From Akebia trifoliata (lineage: Eukaryota; Streptophyta; Magnoliopsida; Ranunculales; Lardizabalaceae): 64,000 bases of DNA. The notes below the pieces were generated by a model. That model had not been told where the DNA came from and ran no database searches. It saw only the letters and a list, made by a program, of their open reading frames with translations. The first letter of the stretch is position 1. Every line of letters begins with the position of its first letter. The stretch lies in NCBI GenBank assembly GCA_017979445.1, contig CM030715.1, forward strand, positions 11,214,187 to 11,278,186, given 5' to 3'. The translations under genes and the position numbers were made by a program. Positions 24,214 to 36,332 of the stretch are shown here, piece after piece.

Positions 24214-25274
24214 CTAAGATGGAAGTTCAGTTGGGGCAGTTAGCTCTTTCCTTGAGTGGGAGAGAGAAAGGTCAATTTCCTAGTCAGACTATCCCTAACC
24301 CTAGAGGTCAACCTTTGATTCCAAACGGATCAAAAGGTCAATACGAAGTAGGAAGCCATTCTGGAGCTCCACAAGACTCAGTCCAGGCTATCCACACCTT
24401 GCGTTCGGGAAAGAAGGTGGACAACAAGGTCCAACCTATTGACACGGGAGAAAAGGTCTTAGAAAAGGACAAAGTTCAAAAAGAAGCCATAGAGTCTCCA
24501 ACAGAGAAGAAGAAAGATTTGGAAAATCCTCTTATCATTTTGCCAATTCCAAAAGCTCCATTTCCCCATCGCCTTAGAGATTCTAAAAAAGGTAAGCAGT
24601 TTGAGGGTGTCTTAGAAGTCTTCCAAAATGTGCATATCAATATCCCATTCCTAGATGCCATTAAGCAGATACCTTCTTATGTGAAATTCTTAAAGGATTT
24701 GACCACAGCTAAAAGGAAAACACCATTTCCTCGGGAAGCTATTATGACAGCCCAAGCTTCGTCACTCATCCAACAAACGATTGCACCAAAATTTAAGGAT
24801 CCTGGATGTCCGACAATTTCTATTCATATTGGAAATCAAGTGGTCGAAAAATGTCTCTTAGACTTAGGGGCCAGTGTGAACCTTTTACCATATTCAGTTT
24901 ATAAACAATTAGGTTTGGGGGTTTTGAAACCCACAGATATCACGTTGAGTCTGGCTGATAGGTCCATAAAAATTCCAAAGGGTATAGTTGAGGACGTGAT
25001 AGTTAAAGTCAAAGATTTCTATTTTCCTGTTGACTTTGTTGTCTTAGACACAGAGCCAGTCATCAATTCGAACAGTCATATTCCTATCATCTTAGGACGT
25101 CCATTCTTAGCCACGTCTGACGTAGTCATTCGTTGTAGAAACGGAATTATGACTTTAGCATTTGGGGATATGAAAGTGAAACTGAACGTCTTCCACAATT
25201 TCCAAGGAATTGATGTAGATGATGGTATGGAGGAAGTGAACATGATAGATACGCTAGTCAATCAAACGTATTAA
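24160..25274 (+). CDS. pro: A1 gag tail and aspartic protease
   Basis: Begins in the gag tail (KMEVQLGQLALSLSGR, then HTLRSGKKV, both hallmark Athila/Tat gag-pro linker motifs). The retropepsin domain follows: catalytic DLGAS at 24861-24875, then LSLADRSIKIPKG and the C-terminal ILGRPFLAT. The protease would cut the gag-pol polyprotein during particle maturation. A single TAA at 25272-25274 separates it from reverse transcriptase, and the next block continues in the same frame. In relatives this region is read through as one polyprotein, so the stop is a lesion. Confidence 0.9.
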
Positions 25275-26597
25275 GAATTAGGGTACTCTGATCCCCTAAC
25301 GAAATGTTTGGCTCACTTTGGCCTTGACTTGGACGTAGAAGAGTCTATAAGAGAAGTCAATGCTTTGCTTGAATCCGTTCCACTCTTAGATTCTGTGCGG
25401 TGGCACGCAAAAGCTGAAAGTCTTCCTGTGCGCACATCCAATCTTGTTCCTTCTCATGTCGAGCCTCCAAAATTGGAACTCAAGTCTCTTCCAGAGACCT
25501 TGAGATATGCATTTCTTGGCAAGAATCAAACCTTGCCTGTGATCATTTCCTCTCACCTCAATGAAGTCCAAGAGGGAAAGTTGTTAGGAGTATTAAGGGA
25601 ACATCAAGAAGCTATGGGTTGGAGCATAGCTGACATCAAGGGAATTAGTCCATCTGTGGTGATGCACCAATTTCGTTTAGAGGATTTTGCTAAACCTTCC
25701 TTAGAACCTCAGAGACGACTAAATCCTGTCATGAAAGACGTGGTTCGGATGGAAGTGATGAAATTGCTAGATGCGGGTATTATCTATCCTATCTCTGACA
25801 GTCGTTGGGTGAGTCCTATACAAGTAGTTCCTAAGAAGTCTGGTATCACCATGGTAGTGAACCAAGACGACGAATTAATCCCCACTCGAGTCCAAAATGG
25901 ATGGAGAGTGTGTATCGATTATAGGAAACTCAACTCGATGACTCCTAAGGATCATTTTCCCTTACCTTTCATTGATCAAATGTTAGAGCGTCTAGCAGGA
26001 CATTCTTATTATTGCTTCTTAGATGGTTATTCCGGGTACAACCAGATACCTGTTGCTCCAATCGATCAAGAGAAAACAACGTTCACCTGTCCCTTTGGAA
26101 CTTTCGCGTATCGTCGCATGCCTTTTGGATTATGCAATGCACCTGCTACTTTTCAACGGTGCATGATGAGTATATTTTCTGACATGATAGAAAGATATCT
26201 CGAAGTGTTTATGGACGATTTTTCAATTTTCGGACCAAGTTTTGAGGAATGTCTCCATCACTTGACTTTGGTCCTTCAACGTTGCAAAGAGGTCAATCTA
26301 GTCCTCAATTGGGAAAAATGCCATTTCATGGTAACATCGGGGATTGTGCTAGGGCACATTGTTTCTGCTAAAGGGATTGAGGTAGATAAGGCAAAGGTAG
26401 GTCTAATTGAAAAATTACCACCTCCTAGAACGGTCAAAGAAATTAGGTCATTCCTAGGCCATGCGGGTTTTTATCGTAGATTCATTAAAGATTTCGGAAA
26501 AATCTCGAAGCCTTTATGTGAGCTATTGGGAAAGGATGTTCTTTCGACTTTTCAGAGTCATGTCTCTCTGCGTTCAACAAACTCAAGTCCGAGTTAA
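25275..26597 (+). CDS. pol: A1 reverse transcriptase
   Basis: Same frame as the protease after the stop; first ATG at 25308. Domain order as in Ty3: [14 protein letters not shown] entry motif, [20 protein letters not shown] (about 25909), the first catalytic aspartate in [10 protein letters not shown] (about 26017), [11 protein letters not shown] (about 26126), and the active site FMDD at 26208-26219. The thumb with [13 protein letters not shown] follows. It copies element RNA into DNA inside the particle. The frame breaks near 26543, and RNase H resumes in another frame at about 26606 after two compensating single-base indels. Confidence 0.92.
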   Translation, partial: ELGYSDPLTKCLAHFGLDLDVEESIREVNALLESVPLLDSVRWHAKAESLPVRTSNLVPSHVEPPKLELKSLPETLRYAFLGKNQTLPVIISSHLNEVQEGKLLGVLREHQEAMGWSIADIKGISPSVVMHQFRLEDFAKPSLEPQRRLNPVMKDVVRMEVMKLLDAGIIYPISDSRWVSPIQVVPKKSGITMVVNQDDELIPTRVQNGWRVCIDYRKLNSMTPKDHFPLPFIDQMLERLAGHSYYCFLDGYSGYNQIPVAPIDQEKTTFTCPFGTFAYRRMPFGLCNAPATFQRCMMSIFSDMIERYLEVFMDDFSIFGPSFEECLHHLTLVLQRCKEVNLVLNWEKCHFMVTSGIVLGHIVSAKGIEVDKAKVGLIEKLPPPRTVKEIRSFLGHAGFYRRFIKDFGKISKPLCELLGKDVLSTFQSHVSLRSTNSSPS

Positions 26598-26599
26598 CC

Positions 26600-28392
26600 T
26601 CGGCCCCATTATTCAACCTCCAAACTGGAGCATTCCATTCGAAGTTATGTGCGACGCTTCAGATTATGCAATAGGCGCTGTTTTGGGTCAGCGAATTGAA
26701 AAACAACCTCATGTTATCCAATATGCTAGTAAAACCCTTAACGATGCTCAGCTTAACTACTCTACAACGGAGAAGGAAATGCTAGCAGTGGTCTATGCCG
26801 TTGAAAAATTCCGCCCCTACCTCATAGGATCTAAAGTCGTGATCTACACAGACCACGCAGCATTGAAGTACCTTCTATCAAAGAAAGATGCTAAAGCAAG
26901 GTTAATCCGTTGGATTCTACTTCTACAAGAGTTTGATCTCAAGATCCGAGATAAAAAAGGGACAGAAAATGTCGTAGCTGATCACTTGTCTAGGATAGTT
27001 AACAAGTCATCCGAGGAATCCTTACCCATCTCTGAATCCTTTCCCGATGAGCAACTTATGCAAATCTCTCAAGCCAATGCTCCATGGTATGCGGACATTG
27101 TCAACTACCTAGTTACAGGTCAATTCCCAGTCAAAATGACTAGTCAAGAGAAACTTCATCTTCTGTCAAAAACAAAATGGTATTTCTGGGATGAACCATA
27201 CTTATTTAAGTATTGTCCCGATCAAATCATTAGACGTTGTATTTCAACCTATGAGCAAGTCAGTATCCTAGAGTTTTGCCATAATCATGCCTGCGGAGGG
27301 CACTTCAGTGGTAAGAAGACCGCCATGAAAATCTTACAATGCGGTTTTTTCTGGCCTAGTATTTTTCGTGATGCCCACGAGTTTAGCAAATCTTGTGATA
27401 GATGTCAGAGATTAGGAAAAATCTCTAAGAGAAATGAAATGCCTCAAAATCCTATCCTAATCATCGAAATTTTTGACGTGTGGGGTATAGACTTCATGGG
27501 ACCCTTTCCTATCTCCCAGGGTTACCAATACATCCTACTTGCCGTTGACTATGTGTCAAAATGGGTCGAAGCTGTGGCATATAGAACTAACGATCACAAA
27601 GTTGTGATAAAATTCATCAAGGAGACGATTTTTTCAAGATTTGGTACTCCACGAGCTATCATAAGTGATGGTGGCTCGCATTTTTGCAATAAGATATTTG
27701 CTGCGTTGATGAAGAAATACCTCATAACGCATAAGGTTGCCACACCTTACCACCCACAAACAAGTGGACAAGTGGAGATTTCTAACAGGGAAATAAAGAC
27801 TATCTTAGAAAAAACAGTCAATCCTTCAAGGAAAGATTGGTCTTTGAGATTGAGTGATTCACTCTGGGCCTATAGGACTGCATTCAAGACACCCGTAGGG
27901 ATGTCTCCCTACCGGTTAGTTTTTGGCAAGGCCTGCCATCTCCCTGTAGAACTAGAACATCGTGCATATTGGGCGATCAAACGCCTCAACTTTGATTTTG
28001 ATAAAGCCGGTGAGAAGCGAAAGCTACAACTAGACGAGTTAGAAGAGATTAGAAATGACTCGTATGATTGTGCCAAAAGGTACAAAGAGCGTACAAAATT
28101 CTTTCACGATAGGCACATTCTTAGGAGGAATTTCATTCCTAATCAAAAAGTTTTGTTGTATGATAATAGACTCCACCTTTTTCCTGGAAAACTTAAGTCT
28201 CGATGGACTGGCCCATATATTATTCAAACAGTTTACCCCCATGGTGCTGATGAAGTCCTTAATCCTAAGGACGGATCCACTTTCAAAGTGAATGGCCAAC
28301 GTCTCAAACCGTTTCTCGAGTATGTTCCGCAAGAGAAGTTCTTTTTCTTTTCGATGATCCCGTCTATCAAAATTAACTATGTTTTCGTCTAG
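26600..28392 (+). CDS. pol: A1 RNase H and integrase
   Basis: RNase H comes first: [34 protein letters not shown] and ADHLSR supply the acidic residues that degrade the RNA of the hybrid. Integrase follows: an HHCC zinc finger (H...H...CDRCQR, about 27280-27410), then the D,D35E core with GIDFMG (about 27484), ISDGGSHF (about 27661) and SGQVEIS (about 27760). The spacing between the second D and E is exactly 35 residues. A GPY-type module (RWTGPYII) follows, then the end at PFLEY and a stop at 28390-28392. There is no chromodomain. This is the longest intact frame in the window, about 590 codons. Confidence 0.93.
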
Positions 28393-28430
28393 CTAAAGAC
28401 GTTAAACTTAGCGCTTCTGGGAGGCAATCC
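28388..28430 (+). promoter_or_regulatory. Conserved motif overlapping the A1 pol stop codon
   Basis: TCTAGCTAAAGAC, then a TTAA...TTAGCG core and TTCTGGGAGGCAATCC. The same order occurs in the unrelated-family element A2 at 52070-52113, directly after its pol. It overlaps the stop codon and is not coding downstream. The function is unknown; it could be a splice, translation or RNA-structure signal. Confidence 0.6.
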
Positions 28431-28575
28431 ATGCACTTCAAGGGACATTGTGTTAAATATCAACAGGACTATAAGGTCTTTCTCAGGTGCTATCTAACTC
28501 ACTTCATTTCATTTTGTCAATTTCAATTTTACCTTTGCATGTATATGTTGAAATATTGAGGACAATATAATGTTT

Positions 28576-28588
28576 AAGTTTGGGGGTG
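28576..28588 (+). repeat. Internal copy of the A1 polypurine tract
   Basis: AAGTTTGGGGGTG, identical over 13 bases to the tract abutting the 3' LTR at 29643-29655. It is preceded by GAGGACAAT, which also precedes the internal tract of A2 (as AAGGACAAT, about 54271). Confidence 0.8.
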
Positions 28589-29523
28589 TATGGGTTGGAT
28601 TTCCACATATTATTTTCTTCTTTTATACAAAAAAACAAAAAATTGAAAAATATTTGGTTGGCAACTTTGTTGTATTTTTCTCAAAGTCTTAGCTTGTATC
28701 TTTTAAGCACTTAGTGAAAATATTTAATCAGTCTTTCATTGGAAGCTATGATCTGGAGTCCCCATTTATGTTTCTCTTAGGCAAAAATTAGAGCAAAGTT
28801 ATCTTTTGGTTTATAGTTACTTCTAATAAGGTTACCAAGAGTCTAGATTGTATTAAAAGAGCTTGTTACCTTCTTTCTACCTAGAGTTTAAGGAAAAACT
28901 AGGTTTGATGAACTTTGACTTCCTTGTTCAATTGGTTGGTTGATTAGAAGAAAAACAAACTGGATTGTATACACCTTGTACAGCAACCATTGAATTAGAC
29001 TGGGTACCGTGAAAAGGGCTGCCTACTTTTCTTAGAAAAATAGTGAAGAAGTAATAAAAAAAAAAAATAAAAAAAAAGTCAAAGATCCAAAAGTTTATGT
29101 AAAGTTTTAGTAGGGTGAAAGCCATCAAGTGTAAAAATGTGAGTATACTGGAATATCACAGATAAAGTCCCTTAGAGGTATTAAAGTGAATATCCACACT
29201 TCTCACTACCCCAGACAGGATGCTAAGTTTAGAATTAAACCCTAAGTTACTCCAGTTATTCTTGAGTAGTTAGAAGGTTGAAACTCATTTGGGAAATCGA
29301 ATCTCTTAAATTTCTAAGTTAGAATCACTATCGCTCAAGGTCAATTTAAGTCTAAATTTTGTCGTAGAGAAATAAGGGTTGGACTCTATACCAAGCAGTA
29401 CTTCTATTTGATTGACAAAACAAAAAAAAAAAGACTTGTGCTTTTCAATATAAGTTTTGATTTTGACTATTTTTACTTCAAAGTTATTTTAAAATTTTGT
29501 GGGTATATTTTCTGCAAACCCTC

Positions 29524-29638
29524 ACGAGTCAAACTCGTCCACTAGGGGTAACCTAGCGGTTCAAGGGCTTGCTGCATTCGCTAAATGCAGTCGAGGTGCC
29601 TGCGAAAGTGGCAGTTTTATTTTCTAGGGACTAGAAAA
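29524..29638 (+). other. Cluster of five hairpins before the A1 polypurine tract
   Basis: Consecutive perfect stems: ACGAGT/ACTCGT (29524-29538), CTAGG/CCTAG (29542-29556), CTGCATT/AATGCAG (29572-29590), TGCC/GGCA (29597-29613) and TTTTCTAG/CTAGAAAA (29620-29638). Loops are 3, 5, 5, 9 and 3 nt. The cluster ends 4 bp before the polypurine tract. No coding frame spans it. Confidence 0.75.
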
Positions 29639-29642
29639 AGGT

Positions 29643-29655
29643 AAGTTTGGGGGTG
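29643..29655 (+). other. Polypurine tract of A1
   Basis: AAGTTTGGGGGTG directly abuts the TGATGAG start of the 3' LTR. It is the expected primer site for plus-strand synthesis. Confidence 0.85.
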
Positions 29656-30859
29656 TGATGAGTGTCTCCAAACACTCAATTATACGCACATTTTCTGGAT
29701 ATTTATCTTGATTTTTGTACCTATTTCTCTATATTAAGATAATAATCATGATAAGCCTCAAACCACCACGTTGCATGTTAATTAGGCTTAATTATATATA
29801 AATAAATTCATTTACTAGATAAATCTAATTACGTGTGTTTCTTGTGCAGAAAATCAACAATTTGGAATCAAAATCTCAAGGCAAAAGCATTTGGGCCCAC
29901 TTTGGAATGCTCTAACACTTTGGAATGCCCTAATCCTTAACTCATATTCTCCTCTTTTTTCTTTTTGTGCAAAGAAAAGTGGAGGCTACTTTTAGACTCT
30001 TCTACACACATTTTCTCTATAAATAGAGCCTTCATTTCTAGAGAAAGGTCCCATCTTGGTTCTCTTATCCAAGACTCCTTTAATCTAAGGCTCTTAGCCT
30101 ATTCTCTTATTTTTTGTATTTTCATTTTCTATTATTTTCTTTTGGTTAAATAGTCTTGTAAGAAGTAGAAGAAGAAGAAGAAGTTGTAATTTTCTCCATG
30201 AAATGAAGAAAAGTTCTTTCATCTCTTATCTTCCCTCTCTTGCAATGACATTAGGCTAAGTTCCCCTCCATTGGAGAGTGGAAAAGCCTAGAGCAAGTTC
30301 TGTGTTATTTCTAATTTTATGCCTTTCTTTTATTTAAAATGCTTATGATTCTCTTTAAGTTTCTTGCACATTTTATTCTTAATATAGATACTTTATGCTT
30401 AGATTAGATTAAGATAAAGTATGCTTAACTTAGATAATTGTAGTAAGAAGTTCTCAAGAAATTCTACTTTGTTTTTGTTCCTTTATTTCATTTTAATTAC
30501 AAAACTTTCCGATCTAAGGAGCTAACACCAAGCCCTTATGATTGAGTTATAAAAAGGCTAGAGACTAGAAATTGCTCATTAACATGTTTTAGGTAGATCC
30601 ACCTCCAATGGTGTTTTAATTCATAAGTTTACTTGCTTTTAATTTCATTTACTTTAGTTTATTTTCTAGCAATTTTACATCTTCTTATAAGTTCAAAAAT
30701 ACAAAGAAAAATAGTTTTAATTCCTTTTAGTTAATTTGAATTTTATTTTCTTAGCTTAGCTCTATTCCTCCTTTCTCTTGGGTTCGATCCCCTACTTGCC
30801 CCACAAGTAAGGTAAAACTAAGATTATTATTAACTCCGGTGAGAAGAACAACGATAGTC
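29656..30859 (+). repeat. 3' LTR of A1 (1,204 bp, last ~6 bp missing)
   Basis: Nearly the same as 20388-21582. It differs by an ~18-bp duplication near 29893-29930 (ACTTTGGAATG repeated), scattered substitutions and several 1-nt homopolymer indels. It ends at GATAGTC, with the expected final TCATCA and the target duplication missing. Confidence 0.92.
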
Positions 30860-33345
30860 CTTGAAGAAAACAAATAGTAGAATTTTGAAAAAATTTTAAA
30901 AATGGGACTTGGGGTAAAAATTTTAAAAAAAATTGATTAGTTTTAATAAAATATGACCTCACCATTAGATTTAAAATGGTTGAAAAACATATTTTAGCCT
31001 GTAATCACGCTCAGATGCAAGTTCCTACGAAAAAGTTACAAAATCCTCAATTTTCGTTTCAGGCTCGGTTAAAAAAATGAACTTTTTCTAGAACAAGAAT
31101 TTTTAGAATCCGATCATATCATTGGATCCACAATGAAAATTATAGAAAATACAGTATTTACTCATCAATTTTAGAGTCCAAAAAGTTAAATTATCGTGAA
31201 AAACGGAAACAATATTTATTTTCGAGTCAGACAGGACTGAAAAAATATTTTTTGATAGAGTGAGAATTTTTAAAATCTGATCACACTATTAGATCCACAA
31301 CAAAAATTATAGAAAATGGAGTATTCACTTGTTAGTTTCGGAGTATAGAAAGTTGAATTATTGCCAAACAAAATAATATCAAAAATATCACGCGTGTCTC
31401 GATATTTCTTATTTAAAGAATTTTTAAAATTTTTATTATTCATTATCTCTTCAACTTGTCGACCAACAGTAGACATTGTTCTTTTTAAAGAATGTTGGTT
31501 TTCAATCAACTTGATCTACGAATTCGTTATTAATGAGTCTCCGTCGATGCTCGACGAAGAATAGAAAAACATCCACAACATCAAACTCTACAAATCCCAC
31601 CTATTTCTTTTTCTTTTTCTTTTCTCTTTCTCTGTATGTCATCGAAAATCAGTAGTATCATATACGGGGGTTGTAGCCATTCAACTTCTGATTTCATTGA
31701 CTTAGAGTTCAAACCGTCATCTGCCATACAAAAGAAAAAGGACGGCGTCGTCGAGATGTTCAAAAACACTAGGTCCAATTCAAAAATCAATAGTATCAAA
31801 TTCTGAAATTTCTCAACTTCCACGCTGGTCGTCTCAATTTTTATGCACATTCTTTTATTCTAACACCCAAAGATTGGTAGAGACTTATGATTCTCATTAA
31901 TAACCTTAAATTGTGCAGATTACATTTAGGGTTCTTAACAAAAATTTGTAATGTCTTTCAAAAACATAGAATTATTTTCGTTACTTCAAATTTATGCCAA
32001 GACCTATATGTTTGATGTGTTTAATTATGTTTTATAACAAATTATATGTGGGTGGGACATTTCACCTAAATTTTTTCACTAGTTTAATCATGTGTAGTAC
32101 TTGGACTCCGTTTTGATCAAATTTTTATAATTTTTCAATTTAAATGATAAAAATAAATTTAAAATTTTGAAAAATAATTTAATATTCAATGAACTTATAT
32201 TGAGCGGATGAATATTGAAAAATTAATGTTGTGTTCGAAAAATTAAAAAGTTCAAAAATCGAAAAAAAGGGGTAAAAGGGGATTAAATAGTAAAATATCA
32301 GAATCACACCCAAGGGGTCATGTCTATATTTTACATTGTGATACTATGTGTGAGTTAATGAATGGATATTTAGGATTAATTTACTTTTTGTTGTCACGAG
32401 ATGACTTTCATGTTTATTTACGATTATACGTTGTGTACTGTTATTTATTTTAAGTCGTTGGGCCACAATTGCATTATAGGAAACTAAATATCAATTTCCA
32501 ACTCTATAATGTTAATTTCTTATTTGTTTTAAAAGAATAATAATATATATAGTTATTTTACGAAATGTTAAAGAGTTTGTGAATATTTGAAAGGATAGTT
32601 TGTCATATCATTCGGAGTAATATACTATCTTAGGATGTACGGTAAGGACAACCAAGCTCATATGTGGTATGGAACGCATATAAGAGTGGAGTCACAATTA
32701 GAATTTGGGTTTATTCTTTTTTATCTTCACTAGTGAACTTGTAATGTAAAGGTGATTATACCCGAATGAGATTGTATAATGGGAATCACATGCACACCTA
32801 ATAGGTATAGACGAAGATGATTAATTAGTGATCACTAACAATCTTAAGTAGTCGAACGTTTTGACACATTGAAAAAAGACCAATTTCTTACGGTCACGTC
32901 AAACATTCAACTTGAACTGGATAAATGGTCCCGCAAGTATAGTAATGCATCAACCAGTTAGAAAATGAGGAACTAAGAATTTATTCTTGGAATATCATGT
33001 CCTGATTAGGAGTGATCTAGTCGTAGAATCCCAACTGTCTAATTTCATTATTCCAACATTGTGTATTATGTATTTATTGTCTTATTTTGGATTATAAAAT
33101 GAAAAGTATGTTTATTGCTTCAATTTTATCAATTAGATTCGTGTAAAAAGAAAATGTTATAGTAAGTACTATTGATTAATGTAATGTAAATTTTTAATTG
33201 TTTAATTGGTTATCCCTATATATATATATATATATATAAATATATCAGTTAATTGTAGTTTTCATCCTTTAAAACTTTAAATGTATTGAAATGATTCAGA
33301 ATACTTACTCATTAATGCTAGGATGAGGTTATTGAAAAGAATTAT
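30860..33345 (+). repeat. LTR T5, second segment
   Basis: Resumes the T5 LTR exactly where 20387 left off and runs to ATTAT (33341-33345), the duplication flanking T6. The family TATA-like and leader blocks are present but decayed. Open frames at 31270-31850 occur on both strands and are not supported. A (TA)n run lies near 33217-33237. Confidence 0.8.
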
Positions 33346-36327
33346 TATGGCACCACCAAACGTTAACACAAATCCCCATGTCAGATCTCGAGGCACTAGG
33401 TGGCACCTCAAAATTTTGACATAGTCTCCTTTGTTTATGTTAGTATTCCAAGGCATTCAACCTGTTTCACCTGATAAATAAAATCGACAATATCCTGTAT
33501 ATGCATACAAGAATAGAATAACAACGGAAGATCTATATACATCTAACCATGTAAGATAGATCAGAGTGTGAAATTATAAACAATATACAAGATTACTCTG
33601 AAAATCTTCATTCTAACAAAAACCCTAATGCTCAATACAAAATCTATAATACTCCTGGTCTAACTGACACAAATAGGGGTAATAATCCCAATACTCACTA
33701 GATAATGGACTGTTGTCGTCTATCTGACCTACCAGATGGTCCTTACTTACTGGCTCTATGCCTGTCTTACCAACTACAGGCTCTAAAACTAAAAAAATAG
33801 GATGGAAAGGGTGAGTAACAATGGTTACCTAGTAGAGAAACAAACAATTTCTACCAATAACCCCTCCTAACATTAATAAATAAGCATACTGAATCATTTT
33901 AACAATACAAAGTTTTACAGAAGAAACTATGATAAACTGGTACATATAACCAAGGAGGAGCAACTAATCATTTTAAAATTGATTTTATATCAATCAATAG
34001 TACTCACTAAAATATTTTCTTTTTATACAAATCTAACTGACCAAATGGAAACATTTAAACATGCATTTCACTTAATATATAAAAATAAGGCAATAGATAC
34101 ATAATACATAATGGTAGAGTAGTGAAATTAGAGAGTTCGGATTCACGACTGAATCGCTCCCAGTCGGGACATGATGTTTCATATTCTTTAGTGACTTTTA
34201 GTTCTTGATTTTGTGATCGGTCACTACACTTATCTAACTTTGTTGACCATTTATCTGACTCAGGTTAGCCATTTGACGTGACCGTAAGTAATGAATCTCT
34301 TTCCAATATGTCAGAACGTTCGACTACTATAGATTATTAGTGATCACTGATTAATCATCTTTGTCTATGCCTATCAGGTGTGCATGTGATTCCCAAATAT
34401 ACAAACCATTCGTACATGACCACCTTTACATTACATATTAACTGATAAAGATAGAGAGAAATAAACCTAGATTTCAGTTGTGACTTCACTTTCATACATG
34501 TCCCATACCACATATGAATTTGGTGGTCCCTACCGTACATCCCAGGATAGTACACTACTCCAGATGATCTGATGCATTATCCCTTTTAGGCATTCACACT
34601 CTTTAACAGCTAACAAAATAGCTACATATATTATATTATTTTCATTTAAAAATAAAAGAGAAATTAATAATACAAGGTTGAGAATGGATTTTCAGTTTCT
34701 TGCCATGCAACTGTGGCCACCCGACCTAAAATAAATAAAGGAACGAAAAAATAAACAGCGCTTCACGCTAATAGAAAAGTAAATAAACGTCCAACCAGTA
34801 ACATTATCCCTGGATATCCGTTTATCAAGCTATACACAATACAACAATGTAAAATGCAGACATCACCCCTCAGGTGTGACTTTAACATTTTATAGTACAT
34901 ACATTTTTTTCCTTTTTTTGATTTTTATAGTTTTCAATCTCTCAAACAAAATATTTACTTTCTGATATTCATTAACTCAATATGAGTTCATTGAATATTA
35001 AATTATTTTTTCAACTATAAAATTTATTTTTATCAATAACATTGAAAAAGTACCAAACTTAAATAAAAAAGGGGTCCAAACGTTGCACAGGAACTCAACT
35101 GACGGAAATAACCTGGTGAAATATCCTATTAACGTATAATTTATTATAAAATACAATTCAACATATCAAATATGCAAGTTCTAGTATGAATTTGAAATAA
35201 CGAAAAAGAATTCTATATTTTGAAAATATATAACAAATTTCTAATAAAATCTTAAATGCAATTTTCATAAATCTATGTTTACCGATAGAGATTGAGAGTC
35301 CGTACCATTTCTGTACGAAATGATTGAAGTGCGTGTGTGAAAATAGAGATGGTCAGGGTGAAAATTGAAGGGAATCAAACTTTGAGACGGTTGATTTTTA
35401 AATTTCACCCGATAATTTTGAAAATCTCGACGTCATCGTCATTTTTCCCTATTACGATGGAGGACGATTTGACCCTGAAACAGACGAAATTCGAGGTTGA
35501 AGTTTTGGAATCCCCGTATATATATGACTGATTTTTGATGAGACGAGATAAAAGAGAAGTTGAAACGAAAAAAAGTTGGGTGGATCATGTAGATGTCAAG
35601 GTTGTGGACCTTTTTCCCTTTTACGGCGAAAGTCAACGACGACTTGTTTGTGATAGATCTGAGTTTGAAAATTTGAAAAAAAAAATTTTAATCCGTTGGC
35701 TAGTTTTTGGATTGTTTAAAGCGAAGATGAATAGTAAAAAAATTTAAAAAATTTATTTATATAAAATTTTAGGATTTTACCTATTGTTTCGTTCGATGAT
35801 AACTTGACCATCTAGACTCCAAAAGTGACGAATGAATACTCTATTTTATCTATTTTTTTTGTTTCGGATCTAATGGTGTGGTAAATTTCTATAAATTCAA
35901 CTTAAATTTATATTTTTTATCCAATGGGACCCTAAAATTTACGTCGTTTTCATTTTTGATGATAATTTGACTTTCTGGTATTCAAAAATGACAAGTAAGT
36001 AGTACATGTTCAATAATTTTTTGTTACCAACTCAATGGTATGATTGAATCTTAACAATTCTTTCTTTAGTAAAAATTCATTACTTTAGCCTGATCCGACT
36101 CAATAATAGAGCATTTTATAATTTTTCTGTTTAAACTCGCATTTGAGAGTGCTTACAGGCTAAAATATATTTTTCAATCATTTTGAATCCAATAGTGAGA
36201 TCTGATTCCACTAAAAATGATTAGAAACATCCTAAAGTTTTACCCCTAAGTCCTACTTTCAAGATTTTCTCAAAATTCAATTATTTATTTTTCCTCTAGA
36301 TACAAATCGAAAACTCGGGACTTTACA
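33346..36327 (-). mobile_element. T6: solo LTR inside T5 (2,982 bp)
   Basis: Complete minus-strand LTR flanked by ATTAT at 33341-33345 and 36328-36332. The plus-strand edges are TATGGCACC (decayed TGTGGCGCC) and GGGACTTTACA, the complement of the TGTAAAGTCCC start. It serves as the length standard for the family. No genes lie inside; frames at 34355-34555 and 35337-35747 are LTR sequence shared with other copies. Confidence 0.92.
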
Positions 36328-36332
36328 ATTAT

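Larger units (their letters stand above)
28393..29655 (+). other. A1 non-coding 3' region
   Basis: About 1.26 kb between pol and the 3' LTR. I see no third ORF here, unlike A2. It contains the conserved motif at its start, a perfect copy of the polypurine tract at 28576-28588, A-rich runs near 29055-29085 and 29420-29432, five hairpins at 29524-29638, and the true polypurine tract at 29643-29655. Confidence 0.7.
20388..30859 (+). mobile_element. A1: nearly complete Athila-like Ty3 element
   Basis: Order: 5' LTR, tRNA-Asp primer site, leader, gag, protease, reverse transcriptase, RNase H, integrase, a ~1.26 kb non-coding 3' region, polypurine tract, 3' LTR. No chromodomain follows integrase, which fits Athila rather than chromoviruses. 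The two LTRs are almost the same: by eye about eight substitutions plus roughly ten mostly 1-nt indels over 1.2 kb, so insertion was recent. The left flank is GGTAC. At the right junction the last ~6 bp of the LTR and the target duplication are missing, with T5 resuming exactly at 30860. Confidence 0.93.
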
